Positions 1 through 8,360 of a DNA stretch of 64,000 nt are shown in pieces (positions within the stretch are counted from its first letter, which is position 1; each line of letters begins with the position of its first letter). Source of the DNA: SMTZ1-83 sp048883405 (GTDB taxonomy: Archaea; Asgardarchaeota; Thorarchaeia; Thorarchaeales; Thorarchaeaceae); contig JBHLQS010000001.1 of NCBI GenBank assembly GCA_048883405.1, positions 1 to 64,000 on the forward strand, written 5' to 3'. The position numbers were made by a program, and so were the translations under genes. The notes under the pieces were generated by a model, which saw nothing but the letters and a program-made list of their open reading frames with translations, did no database searches and had not been told where the DNA came from.

Positions 1-677
1 CTCCCCAACTTATCGAAGCCGGATATCGAGTTGTGACAATGGATCTTCGAGGTCAGGGTGAATCAGATGCAAATTGGTCAGAGTATACGATTCCAGCTGT
101 CGGGGAAGACATATTGCAGCTTATTGATCATTTAGATTCTGGTCCGGCACATGTCATGGGTACATCCTTCTCACCTGGAGCAGTGATATGGGCTGCTGCA
201 GAAAAGCCAGAAGCTATCCGATCACTGACCTTAATCAGCCCATTTGTACGTGATGCCAAGATATCCCTAGGACAAAGGCTTGCACTAGCTATTCTTCTCC
301 GTGGACCTTGGAAAGTTAGAAACTGGATATCATATTATCGTACACTCTATCCAACGCATAAGCCTGCGGACTTTGAGGAATATCTTGAATCTCTAGAGAG
401 AAATCTTAGGGAACCAGGGCGGTTCAATGCCATGATGAGGTTAGGATCATCATCTAGAATACCCTCTGAAGAACGCTTCAATCGAATAGATAAACCTGTA
501 CTGGTCATAATGGGCACCAAGGATCCGGATTGGCCCGATCCAGAAATAGAGGCGCAATTCATTGTCAAAGCGCTTTCTGCGGAACTGCTCATGGTTGAAG
601 GTGCAGGACACTATCCCCAGACTGAAATGCCTGAGAGGGTTTCGCCAGCTATTCTCGATTTCCTTTCACAGACTTAG
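1..677 (+). CDS. alpha/beta hydrolase, 5'-truncated by window edge
   Basis: This is an alpha/beta-hydrolase-fold enzyme of unknown substrate. The frame is open to the left edge (first whole codon at base 3), and the upstream residues read as the typical strand and turn before the D-L-R-G-Q-G-E-S motif, so the real start lies outside the window. Visible catalytic features are a nucleophile elbow of the form G-T-S-F-S-P-G, an acid in M-G-T-K-D-P-D, and a late histidine in G-A-G-H-Y-P. The nucleophile elbow lacks the usual second glycine at +2, which is mildly atypical. The GTG at base 33 is only an internal codon. Substrate cannot be inferred; the downstream neighbours are unrelated. Confidence 0.85.
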   Translation, partial: PQLIEAGYRVVTMDLRGQGESDANWSEYTIPAVGEDILQLIDHLDSGPAHVMGTSFSPGAVIWAAAEKPEAIRSLTLISPFVRDAKISLGQRLALAILLRGPWKVRNWISYYRTLYPTHKPADFEEYLESLERNLREPGRFNAMMRLGSSSRIPSEERFNRIDKPVLVIMGTKDPDWPDPEIEAQFIVKALSAELLMVEGAGHYPQTEMPERVSPAILDFLSQT

Positions 678-1042
678 ATCGAAAAAATGTCTGTCTTGTA
701 GTGTCCCCATTCCTCGTCATATTCAGATAACTCTGGAATCTCTTCCTCTGTGAATCCACTGTCAGTCCTGTCCAATGAGGCTTCTCTGTGCGAGTAGCCA
801 CTTCAGAAAAACTCTTCTTCACTACATGGACAATGCAATTCATTCTTTCTAGCCACATGTCTAGACCCGTATTAGGCTGCATGCACGGACCTGTAGTAGA
901 TCTTCTCGGAAAGTGAATGAACCTCCTCGATAGTCTTCAACCCTTAGTGTATATTTACTCAGATAATTAGTTACTTTTAACATTAGTAGAGGTTTATCCA
1001 GCACGATTAATGAAAACCCAATGAAACAAAGGTGATTTGACG
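678..1042. other. intergenic region with a possible degraded minus-strand reading
   Basis: No intact gene is supported here. On the minus strand, a short acidic reading of about 45 codons ends at base 674 and looks protein-like (rich in E, D, Y and W) but has no start codon, with a stop just upstream. A second minus frame around 740-882 begins with an ATG and may be its detached N-terminal part. This could be a frameshifted remnant or chance. The last 15 bases carry the ribosome-binding site of the next gene (AGGTGA at 1030-1035). Confidence 0.35.
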
Positions 1043-1507
1043 ATGAAGTATGAAGAGGAGAAGAGAAGGTACATCTCTTTCTGTGGTTCGTATTGCCACA
1101 CATGCGATTGGCATTCTGGTACGATAAGAAAGACCGCTCAAGCAACCCTCAGCATGCTCGATCAGTACGGTGGATTCACGAAGCTATTCGGCAGAAATGA
1201 GATCGATGCAGACAATCTCGCTCGAGGGTTAGAGGTGCTGGCAAACTCTGGCATATGTTCCGGGTGCAAAGCAGAGATTCCCGACTACTCTGGAGGAGAA
1301 GAGGAGAGATGTGAAATACGTCGCTGCTGTTCGGGAAAGGGGTACTCAGTCTGTAGTGAATGTGATGATTTCCCATGTGAATTGCTCAAGAACAATCCCG
1401 GCGTGGTTAAGTTCCATACTATTGAAAACCTGAAAGACATAGATAGGATAGGTTTGGAACGATGGATAGATGAGTGGTGGAAGAGATATATCATGAATCA
1501 GATTTAG
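1043..1507 (+). CDS. DUF3795-like cysteine-rich protein
   Basis: This is a 154-residue cytosolic protein with about ten cysteines. It resembles the DUF3795 family: an N-terminal F-C-G-x-Y-C-x-x-C block, a central C-S-G-C, a C-C pair, and a later C-S-E-C-D-D-F-P-C motif. The arrangement suggests metal or Fe-S binding, but no activity is established for the family. I chose the ATG at 1043 because AGGTGA lies 7 bases upstream; the in-frame TTG two codons earlier is too close to that site. It appears to be a single-gene unit. Family assignment is by cysteine pattern only. Confidence 0.7.
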   Translation: MKYEEEKRRYISFCGSYCHTCDWHSGTIRKTAQATLSMLDQYGGFTKLFGRNEIDADNLARGLEVLANSGICSGCKAEIPDYSGGEEERCEIRRCCSGKGYSVCSECDDFPCELLKNNPGVVKFHTIENLKDIDRIGLERWIDEWWKRYIMNQI

Positions 1508-1635
1508 AGCGGTCGATGAAATTCATGATTGTATGACAATCTCAAGAAATGAGATCGCGGGATTCGGCGCTGAATGTAGTCTTTTGCCTGCATAATCGTT
1601 TTCCAATGTACTTGGATGAATGCATCGATTTTTTT

Positions 1636-2463
1636 TCAAGCCTTCCTCTTCGCGGACTTCCGTTTCTTTCGTGGTGCCACTTCCTTGACCAGAGCCTCGA
1701 CCTCCTTCACAGTACCCATTCTCTTCAAGACTGGCATTCCGTTGATACACACTCCTCTGGATAGTCCGTAGTCCTCAAGCACGCTTCTGTCATCAGTGTT
1801 GACGGATTTCACGACTGCATCATACTTCTTCAGATTCCTTGTCACCTTGTCGACCATCCATCCAGACCAGGGGCACTGAGAGTTGAAGAGAATCTCGACG
1901 AGTGGCTTATCACTATTTGAAACAGCTCTCTTCCTAGAAGGCAATAGTGATGGTTTCTCCTTTCCGCCTAGGTCTAAATGAAGCAGAACTCTTGTTCCAT
2001 CACGATCCATTTCTTGAAAATCAAAACGCTTGAAGAAACTGGAAGGCATGTATTCCATGAAACCAAACCACTTGTCGCCCTCATACCCGAGTACTGTCAG
2101 GCCGCCAAATGACTTGGCCTTCTCAATGGTGTGATTAAGCAGAGCCCTTGCTGTTCCACTCTTCCATGCAGGGGGCACAACCCACATACAGTTAATGAAG
2201 AGCGAGTTTCCCATTGTGATGGGTTCTGATGCAAGCTCCAAAGGACAGTACTCTATCAACCCCATCTTTCCACCTTTGGGACCGAGGGCAATGGACACAC
2301 CAAGCCCCTGTTTCATCATATCTCTGAGCCATTCCATTCTATGCTCCATACACGCAGCCATAGCCTCTTTCCACTTATTGGGAACACTGGGGTCAAGGCA
2401 GATAGCTTCAACAAGGTCGATTTCTTCTGCATCCAAGTCATGAATTGACATAATTGGTTTCAT
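1636..2463 (-). CDS. GNAT acetyltransferase with YoaP-type C-terminal domain
   Basis: This is a two-domain protein. The first ~150 residues form a GNAT acetyltransferase fold, with the acetyl-CoA region around the G-T-A-R-A-L-L helix after W-V-V-P-P-A-W-K-S. The last ~100 residues are the thioredoxin-like YoaP domain, with an N-S-Q-C-P-W-S-G-W motif, and end in a short Lys/Arg-rich tail. The CPWS sequence keeps only the first cysteine of a CxxC, so a disulfide exchange role is doubtful. The substrate is unknown. The start is uncertain: ATG at 2463 (chosen), ATG at 2451, and TTG at 2502 are all in frame without a strong ribosome-binding site. Confidence 0.8.
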   Translation of the reverse strand: MKPIMSIHDLDAEEIDLVEAICLDPSVPNKWKEAMAACMEHRMEWLRDMMKQGLGVSIALGPKGGKMGLIEYCPLELASEPITMGNSLFINCMWVVPPAWKSGTARALLNHTIEKAKSFGGLTVLGYEGDKWFGFMEYMPSSFFKRFDFQEMDRDGTRVLLHLDLGGKEKPSLLPSRKRAVSNSDKPLVEILFNSQCPWSGWMVDKVTRNLKKYDAVVKSVNTDDRSVLEDYGLSRGVCINGMPVLKRMGTVKEVEALVKEVAPRKKRKSAKRKA

Positions 2464-2523
2464 TTCAGCTGGAAATGACTTGAGTTTTGGGGAGGACCTC
2501 AAAGGCAGATATGATGTGCTGTT

Positions 2524-3009
2524 TCACAGAATGGGAATGAACAGAGAGGCTATTACCAAGGAGCCAAATAGCAATTGAAGAAGCCCCGAAACTACACCGG
2601 TGTTTCTTCGGAATTTTGCTAGTATTCCAAGGTGGACTAAGCCATTCAAGATGCCATTTAGTGACACCCCCAGGCCAAATAGCAAGGCCCACGGATCACC
2701 ATTGGCAATAGGAATGTAGAACAAGAAACTCAGGAGCACAATTGAATGTGAAAATGTCACAAAGAATGCCTTATCATAGAGTGATTCTTTTGGAGTACCA
2801 TCAGGGTTCTTTCGAAGCTGACCCTCTACCTCCCATGCTTTTGTGAAGTCTTCCTCCAGAAAGTGTAGTGCATTGGCGAAGCATACTAGAAGAAAGAAAG
2901 TTGGAGAGTAGCTGAGAACAGAAATTGGACCCGGGAATAATAGTCCAGCCAGCATTGAAACAATGATGAGGAGCACTAGGAACGCAACCAGAGGCTTGAA
3001 GACTTTCAT
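2524..3009 (-). CDS. HXXEE-domain integral membrane protein
   Basis: This is a predicted membrane protein of about 160 residues with four or five hydrophobic segments. Between the first and second segments lies A-L-H-F-L-E-E, the signature of the HXXEE domain (His and two Glu in the membrane, proposed to act as a metal site or in catalysis; function not established). An H-S-I-V motif and a late G-L-V-H-L-G histidine are also present, as usual in this family. I chose the ATG at 3009; a TTG three codons upstream is an alternative. It sits on the same strand as the GNAT gene, 60 bases before it, and may be co-transcribed. Confidence 0.75.
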   Translation of the reverse strand: MKVFKPLVAFLVLLIIVSMLAGLLFPGPISVLSYSPTFFLLVCFANALHFLEEDFTKAWEVEGQLRKNPDGTPKESLYDKAFFVTFSHSIVLLSFLFYIPIANGDPWALLFGLGVSLNGILNGLVHLGILAKFRRNTGVVSGLLQLLFGSLVIASLFIPIL

Positions 3010-3197
3010 AAAGACCAATTATTAGGGGGAAGCACTATGCACCTATCAATGTTCAGACAGCCATGAACAGGGATTTCGACATGCAGCAACAGCATTTTGC
3101 AGTCTATTGGCCCCAAATCCAGCTAGAACTAAAGGGGGGATTAGTTTCAGAATAATCGCTTTTAGTAAAAGTGACCAACTGTTCAGTGGAGATATAC

Positions 3198-3524
3198 ATG
3201 AACGAAAATAATATCGATGAAAAACTCATTCGCTGGAATGATATCTTTGATCAGATGGTCATTGATGTACAGACCTTGGTCAAGGATTTTTCAGTGATGA
3301 TCAATTGGCCTATTCCGTTAGCAGTATTGATGTTCGCCATTGGAGGCGCATCATTTGCTGCAACGATTCTACTTGGTGCTGAGCTGTATATTATTGCATA
3401 TAGCTTTTTCCTCATGTGCACTATAGTTGTTTCGGGAATCTTGATTCTTAGGCATTGGTATAGAATGAAGGTACGGTATGATCGACTCTTCTCTTTGCAG
3501 AGAGCGATGGAGTCTACAGAATGA
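3198..3524 (+). CDS. small two-helix membrane protein, unknown
   Basis: This encodes 108 residues: a charged N-terminal stretch, two strongly hydrophobic segments at about residues 38-60 and 66-86 separated by a short turn, and a basic cytoplasmic C-terminal tail. I do not recognise the family. The ATG at 3198 is preceded by GGAG with proper spacing, which favours it over the GTG at 3171. It ends 9 bases before the winged-helix gene at 3534 and is very likely co-transcribed with it, so a membrane protein plus regulator pair is plausible. Confidence 0.6.
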   Translation: MNENNIDEKLIRWNDIFDQMVIDVQTLVKDFSVMINWPIPLAVLMFAIGGASFAATILLGAELYIIAYSFFLMCTIVVSGILILRHWYRMKVRYDRLFSLQRAMESTE

Positions 3525-3533
3525 GGGACCAAG

Positions 3534-3821
3534 ATGGCACCTCGTCGTTCTCCAGATGTCATAGCTCTGGATTTACTGAACTGTGTTGAAGAGAATGGTG
3601 AAGCGACCAAATGGGACCTCATCAAAGTTCTTGGAAACGAAGCACAGTTCAGACTCTGGATCGAAAGGTTCTTTCTCGCTGAGAGAGTTCTTGTAGAACG
3701 TAGAGAAGGTAGGCGATACTACTACAAGAAGACAGAAAGAGGTGAACTATTTCATAGACTACTGAGAAGTGGTAACCTGATCAAGCTATTCAGTCGTGTC
3801 AGTGGAAGACGATTGAGATAA
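3534..3821 (+). CDS. small winged-helix DNA-binding protein
   Basis: This encodes 95 basic residues. Residues ~8-75 fit a winged helix: two helices, a recognition helix around W-D-L-I-K-V-L-G-N-E-A-Q-F, then a wing with R-R-E-G-R-R-Y-Y-Y-K-K-T, which is characteristic of small archaeal transcriptional regulators. The GAGGGA ribosome-binding site overlaps the stop region of the preceding membrane protein gene, so the pair is probably translated from one mRNA. Its target is unknown; it may act on its own operon. Confidence 0.65.
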   Translation: MAPRRSPDVIALDLLNCVEENGEATKWDLIKVLGNEAQFRLWIERFFLAERVLVERREGRRYYYKKTERGELFHRLLRSGNLIKLFSRVSGRRLR

Positions 3822-4253
3822 CAACACGAAATGTGCAGCCATCTCAGGGTTTATTAGCAAACTGAGCTTTACTATAGTTAAGCCGCTCAAGAGGCGCCTA
3901 CCAATAGCGTCTGGGCTCTTCGTACTGAGCAAGACCACGAACCCAACCGAAAGTGGTTGAGCGATAAAGATAGTACAAGAACAGGTTGGCGGACTGTTAG
4001 GCTATGTGTCAAAGTACTAGTTCGATGGTACAAGATGCGCAAAAAGTAGCTTGACTGAACGAGAGAAATCGACCTCTGTTGGAGCTAAGACTTGGGCGGC
4101 TTTCCTGCGTTTTGGGACATGTCAAGTCCTCTTCATTCAAATGATTGATTGGATAATTCGGACAAGATATTTAGGCCAGCGATGAGTAGTTATTCCGAGG
4201 TTGTTGCCGGGAGATGACACCTCAGCACATGTATGTGTGGAGTGTGAGAGAGA
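3822..4253. other. 432-base intergenic region upstream of the BMP transporter
   Basis: No intact gene is seen. The left half contains minus-strand coding-like remnants (separate entry). A TATA-like AGATATTTA near 4162-4170 could serve the transporter gene at 4254, giving a transcript start near 4195. I looked for conserved landmarks of SRP RNA and RNase P RNA and found none, so no structural RNA is called. Confidence 0.4.
3898..4120 (-). pseudogene. possible frameshifted remnant of a small protein gene
   Basis: Three minus-strand readings in different frames look like consecutive pieces of one short protein. The first is an ATG at 4120 beginning M-S-Q-N-A-G-K-P-P-K. The second is a middle piece in another frame ending at the stop at 4017. 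The third is a C-terminal piece from 3996 to the stop at 3898, ending Q-Y-E-E-P-R-R-Y-W. The last piece is unusually rich in aromatic and basic residues, with no internal stop. Each piece is short and two frame changes are needed, so chance cannot be excluded. I do not recognise the parent family. Confidence 0.25.
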
Positions 4254-5462
4254 TTGAGTAGTTCAAGAACGATGGCAATGTCCATTATCCTTCTGATAGT
4301 AGGCGTTGGCCTCGGCTTCGGAGTAGGTTTCCTGACCTATGCGGGTGCACCTGGCGGTCCAGGTACGGATCTGGGGACTCTGAAGGCGGGCTTCATCTAC
4401 GTCGGTCCTATAGGAGATTACGGATGGACAAATGCCCATGATGTAGGAAGACGGTACGTAGATGACAAGTATGACTGGCTTAACACTACCTACTTGGAGA
4501 GTGTACCAGAAGCACAGGCTGGAGATAGAATTGACTATCTGATTGAAAATGAAGGCTGTGATGTAGTCTTCACGACTTCTTTTGGGTTCATGGATGCGAC
4601 AATTGCAGCTGGAGCTCGACATCCTGACAAGATGTTCTTCCACTGTTCAGGATATCTGAGAAGTGACAACGTAGGGACATACTTCGCAGACTTCTACCAG
4701 CTGTACTATCTAAATGGATTGATGGCTGGCGCACTTACCCAGACGGGCAAGTTAGGCTACGTTGCAGCATTCCCGCTACCAGAGCTTATCAGACATATCG
4801 ATGCGTTTGCGATTGGCGCTAAAGAGGTCAATGATTCAGTTACTGTTGATGTGCGTTGGCTTCAGACAGATTGGTTTGATCCTGCTGGTGCAACGACTGC
4901 AGCTAACGCCCTAGTGGGTACAGGAGTTGACATGCTTGCCTTCACAGAAGACTCTACTGCTGTACCACTTGTGGCAAACTCTACAGACGGCGTGTATGTC
5001 TTTAGTCACTATTCACCAATGCAGTCCTATGCTCCAACTAGCACCATAAGCGGCCAATTGGCGGACTGGGGCGTAATCTATGATGATATAATTCAGAAGA
5101 TATACCTTGGTCAGTATACAAACACAAACCTGGAAGATGTCGACTATCTCTGGCTGCTGCAGGAGGGCGGTATCGAGCTCGGTGGTGAGTTTGGAGTTCC
5201 AATCAATCCGCTGTTCGAGGACGACCTCAAGGCCATCGATGTGACAGATCCACTTCTTGGCACTATTAGTGTCTACGATCTTGTCATGACAAGAATAGCA
5301 CAGATGAGCAATCCGAATGTGGTCTTTGATCCATTTTCAGGACCATTGGACTTCAAGAATGGAACACAATGGTTGGCAGAGGGAGAACGTGCTGACATGG
5401 GAACGCTGTTGACCATGGATTGGTTTGTCGATGGACTTATTGCAGACATACCTACTCCATGA
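4254..5462 (+). CDS. BMP-family ABC transporter substrate-binding lipoprotein-like protein
   Basis: This is the extracellular binding protein of a nucleoside-type importer (BmpA/Med/YufN family). Residues 1-30 contain one hydrophobic segment (signal anchor), followed by a Gly/Pro linker. The mature domain then starts with the family's K-A-G-F-I-Y-V-G-P-I-G-D-Y-G-W-T block and carries T-S-F-G-F and the later V-G-T-G-V-D-M-L-A-F-T-E-D motif. There is no clear lipobox cysteine, so anchoring is probably by the N-terminal helix. I use the TTG at 4254; the ATG at 4272 would shorten the N-terminus by six residues. It is followed by a hairpin and then the ATPase and permease genes, a complete transporter locus. 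Confidence 0.9.
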   Translation: MSSSRTMAMSIILLIVGVGLGFGVGFLTYAGAPGGPGTDLGTLKAGFIYVGPIGDYGWTNAHDVGRRYVDDKYDWLNTTYLESVPEAQAGDRIDYLIENEGCDVVFTTSFGFMDATIAAGARHPDKMFFHCSGYLRSDNVGTYFADFYQLYYLNGLMAGALTQTGKLGYVAAFPLPELIRHIDAFAIGAKEVNDSVTVDVRWLQTDWFDPAGATTAANALVGTGVDMLAFTEDSTAVPLVANSTDGVYVFSHYSPMQSYAPTSTISGQLADWGVIYDDIIQKIYLGQYTNTNLEDVDYLWLLQEGGIELGGEFGVPINPLFEDDLKAIDVTDPLLGTISVYDLVMTRIAQMSNPNVVFDPFSGPLDFKNGTQWLAEGERADMGTLLTMDWFVDGLIADIPTP

Positions 5463-5472
5463 CCTAGCTTAA

Positions 5473-5515
5473 GGGGGACTAAGATCCCCCATCTCTTTCT
5501 TTTTGATGGGTTTTT
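5473..5515 (+). terminator. hairpin plus T-rich tract after the binding-protein gene
   Basis: A perfect 6-bp stem, GGGGGA (5473-5478) and TCCCCC (5485-5490) around a 6-base loop, is followed by a pyrimidine/T-rich stretch to about 5515. It lies 10 bases after the binding-protein stop and ~65 bases before the ATPase start. Such a site could cause partial termination, leaving more binding protein than membrane components, a common pattern in ABC importers. Archaeal termination often needs only T-runs, so the hairpin could instead be an mRNA stabiliser. Confidence 0.5.
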
Positions 5516-5581
5516 CTAGAAGCCTACTATTGAAATACTACAAATCCCCGTATAGGGTCTAAGAATGCAGGGGAAGTTCGC

Positions 5582-7168
5582 ATGGAAACTGCACTAGAGA
5601 TGCGAGATGTCTGTAAGACCTACTACGGTGAGGGCGAGGTCGAAATACGTGCGAATGACCATGTCAACTTCACACTCAAGAGAGGAGAGATACATGCCCT
5701 ACTAGGTGAGAATGGGGCGGGAAAGAGCACTCTCGTGATGAATCTGTGTCGAAGACCTGACAGTGGAACTGTGATCATAGGAGGAAAAGAACTAGAATTA
5801 AGAACTCCCAAGGATGCGCTTGAAAATGGGATTGGAATTGCCTACCAGGATTTGTCTCGCACACTGATTGAGAGGCATACCGTTGCGGAGAATGTCCTGA
5901 GTCTGACAAAGGGCTTCTTTCTATCCATAGCCACAGTGGAAGAGGCTGTGAGGGAGGCACTACAAAAGTTTGACCTAGGCGAACTTGACCCAAAGATGGT
6001 GGTATGGAAACTATCCGGCGGAGAAAAGCAACGAGTGGAAATTCTAAAGGCACTCATAACCAATCCTGAAATAATCATCCTTGATGAGCCTACCTCCATG
6101 TTGACTCCGCCTGAAGTCGATGGTCTGTTTGCTCTTCTCGAGTCGTTGAAAGCTAGTGGAAAAGGCATTGTCATAATAACACATCATTTAGAGGAAGCCA
6201 TACGGATAAGCGACCGGATAACAGTCTTGAGAAGAGGGAAGGTGGTGGAAACACTCGATGAGGGTCGAGTCGAGGAGCTAAAGTCTGATCCTAGAAAGGG
6301 TGTTCGTGAGCTTGCTCAACTGATGGTGGGTCGAGATGCGTTGTACGACCTGAAGCGAAAAGCGTTGGATGAGGGGCAGGTGGTATTGGAAACCAGAAGC
6401 CTGTGTGTCGACAATGACATGGGGATGCAAGTTGCAAACAATGTCAGTTTCAGCGTACGAGAAGGGGAGATCTTGGGCATTGCAGGGATTGCGGGCAATG
6501 GCCAACGAGAGATGCTGGAAGCAATTGTACATCTGCGGGACACGAAGACAGGAGAGGTATTGCTATACACAGACGGTGGTGTAGTGAACATCACAAACAT
6601 GCGTGTAGGCGCAATCAGGAATCTGGGTGTGTCATATATTCCAGAGAATAGGAAGAAGGCAATGGTGTTGGACCTCACTGTGAGAGACAACCTGATGATG
6701 AGTTATTACTCTGATTCGAGAGGACTCCTGATTGACCGCAAAGCAATGGTCAAGTTGACAGACGAGCTCATAGAACAGTTTTCGATAGACACTCCCAGTC
6801 CCTTAGCACCCATGAGAAGTCTATCTGGAGGGAATAAACAGAAAGTTGTTGTGGCCAGAGAGATTTCACGGAAACCGTTGCAAGGTTCAAAGCATATCCT
6901 GATTGCTGAGAATCCAACATTTGGGCTGGATGTGGCCACCACTCAATTCGTTCGCGAGGAACTTTTGAAGCAGCGTGATGCAGGGGCCGCTGTACTTCTG
7001 GTTTCCAGCGACCTGACTGAGATTCTCACTCTGTGTGACAGAATCAGCGTGATTTACAAGGGGGAGATCATCGGGACCTTGTTATCTGAACAGGCTGATC
7101 GGGAGACAGTCGGTCTCATGATGGGTGGATTTGTTGCTGATTCAATGACTGGTGAGGAGGGGAATTAG
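5582..7168 (+). CDS. nucleoside-type ABC transporter ATPase, two fused nucleotide-binding domains
   Basis: This 528-residue cytoplasmic ATPase carries two ABC domains in tandem, as in YufO/RbsA-type sugar and nucleoside importers. Domain 1 has the Walker A G-E-N-G-A-G-K-S-T near residue 44, signature L-S-G-G-E-K-Q-R and Walker B I-I-I-L-D-E-P-T-S. Domain 2 begins near 265 and has a degenerate P-loop (G-I-A-G-N-G-Q-R-E), signature L-S-G-G-N-K-Q-K-V, and A-E-N-P-T-F-G-L-D in the Walker B region. This one-strong, one-weak arrangement is usual for the family. Start ATG 5582 follows AGGGGAAG. It ends one base before the first permease. Confidence 0.92.
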   Translation: METALEMRDVCKTYYGEGEVEIRANDHVNFTLKRGEIHALLGENGAGKSTLVMNLCRRPDSGTVIIGGKELELRTPKDALENGIGIAYQDLSRTLIERHTVAENVLSLTKGFFLSIATVEEAVREALQKFDLGELDPKMVVWKLSGGEKQRVEILKALITNPEIIILDEPTSMLTPPEVDGLFALLESLKASGKGIVIITHHLEEAIRISDRITVLRRGKVVETLDEGRVEELKSDPRKGVRELAQLMVGRDALYDLKRKALDEGQVVLETRSLCVDNDMGMQVANNVSFSVREGEILGIAGIAGNGQREMLEAIVHLRDTKTGEVLLYTDGGVVNITNMRVGAIRNLGVSYIPENRKKAMVLDLTVRDNLMMSYYSDSRGLLIDRKAMVKLTDELIEQFSIDTPSPLAPMRSLSGGNKQKVVVAREISRKPLQGSKHILIAENPTFGLDVATTQFVREELLKQRDAGAAVLLVSSDLTEILTLCDRISVIYKGEIIGTLLSEQADRETVGLMMGGFVADSMTGEEGN

Positions 7169-7169
7169 T

Positions 7170-8360
7170 ATGAGCATGGAAGGTTTCGGGACTATACTGA
7201 GCAATCTCAAGAGAAAGCTCGAAGCTGGTATTGGGTTTATCAGGAGAAAGCTCTGGCCTTTTGAAATCACATTTCGAAAGAGACCTTCCAAACTGACATT
7301 TGAACAGTCTATCCGGGTAAGAGTCCTCTCACTTCTTCTCGGGCTGGCTGTTGTTGCACTAGTATTCCTTGCTTATGGAATAAACCCGATAGAGCTCTAT
7401 ATCAACATCTTCAGAGTTGCATTCTTCACTAGATATGGAATCATCGAGACCCTTTCTCGCTTCATTCCGTTATTGCTAGTAGCTATAGGCCTTGCAGTGC
7501 CATTCCGAGCGAAGATAGACAATATAGGGGCAGAGGGCCAGCTCATAGTTGGGGCTATTGCAGCGACAGGAGTGGCATTCTCCTTTCAGCACCTCCCCAG
7601 CGCGATCTTGATTCCAATCATGTTCATTGGAGGGTTTGCTGCGGGTGCTCTTTGGGCATTGCCCATTGCGATATTCAGAGTGAAGAGCAAATTCAAGGGT
7701 TCTGATGTGGTAATTAGCTTTCTACTCGTCTTCCCAGCACTGTATCTCGTTGAATACCTTGTCACTGGGCCGTGGCAGGACCCAGAGGGTTGGGGCTTTC
7801 CGCAATCACCGCTGATACCTGAAGCAGCTCAGATACCTCTGTTTCCTACAACGAGAGTCCACTTGACCATTATCGTGGCTATTGCCCTCACATTACTGAT
7901 TCATCAATATCTTGTAAGAACCAAAGAAGGAATTACAGAAACAAAGCTGGGATATGAGATAAACGTGATGGGTGAGAATCCTGAGGCCGGAGAGTCGATG
8001 GGGATGAGTTTCCTAAAGGTGGCGATAATCACGGTCCTGCTCTCAGGTGGCTTAGCAGGTCTTGCAGGAGTGAGTGAGGTGGCAGGAAATCCCAATCTTT
8101 ACCGGTTGCGGATGGAGATTTCTACAGGACTTGGTTTCACGGGCATTGCGGTTGCTTGGCTTGGCGGACTCAATCCTTTGGGAGTCATTGTGAGTTCTCT
8201 CTTCTTTGCGGGTCTTTTGGCCGGTGGAATTGAGATACAATCAGCAGGTCTCCCCTTTGGTGTCGTGAATCTCTTCAATGGAGCCATTCTCTTCTTTGTG
8301 CTCGTGACAGAGTTCTTCCTACGATACACAGTTGAAGGGAGGTTACGTCGTGACAATTGA
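7170..8360 (+). CDS. nucleoside-type ABC transporter permease 1
   Basis: This membrane subunit (YufP/BPL-type permease family) has about ten hydrophobic segments after a basic N-terminal extension of ~50 residues. The G-A-E-G-Q-L-I-V-G motif near residue 125 and the late A-W-L-G-G-L-N-P-L-G segment are typical of this branched-chain/nucleoside permease fold. ATG 7170 follows GGAGGGG, one base after the ATPase stop; the in-frame GTG at 7152 would overlap that gene and lacks a ribosome-binding site. It is translationally coupled to both neighbours. The transported substrate is probably a nucleoside by family, not proven. Confidence 0.9.
   Translation: MSMEGFGTILSNLKRKLEAGIGFIRRKLWPFEITFRKRPSKLTFEQSIRVRVLSLLLGLAVVALVFLAYGINPIELYINIFRVAFFTRYGIIETLSRFIPLLLVAIGLAVPFRAKIDNIGAEGQLIVGAIAATGVAFSFQHLPSAILIPIMFIGGFAAGALWALPIAIFRVKSKFKGSDVVISFLLVFPALYLVEYLVTGPWQDPEGWGFPQSPLIPEAAQIPLFPTTRVHLTIIVAIALTLLIHQYLVRTKEGITETKLGYEINVMGENPEAGESMGMSFLKVAIITVLLSGGLAGLAGVSEVAGNPNLYRLRMEISTGLGFTGIAVAWLGGLNPLGVIVSSLFFAGLLAGGIEIQSAGLPFGVVNLFNGAILFFVLVTEFFLRYTVEGRLRRDN

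Noticed and set aside
649..1145. Minus-strand open frames of 77 and 94 codons near the start of the window
   Set aside because: The 94-codon frame overlaps the DUF3795-like gene and has no recognisable protein features. The 77-codon frame is mentioned only as a possible piece of a decayed gene.
3822..4253. Possible SRP RNA or RNase P RNA in the gene-free stretch
   Set aside because: None of the conserved sequence landmarks of these RNAs could be found on either strand. The one clear small hairpin (CAACC-gaaagt-GGTTG near 3943) is not enough.
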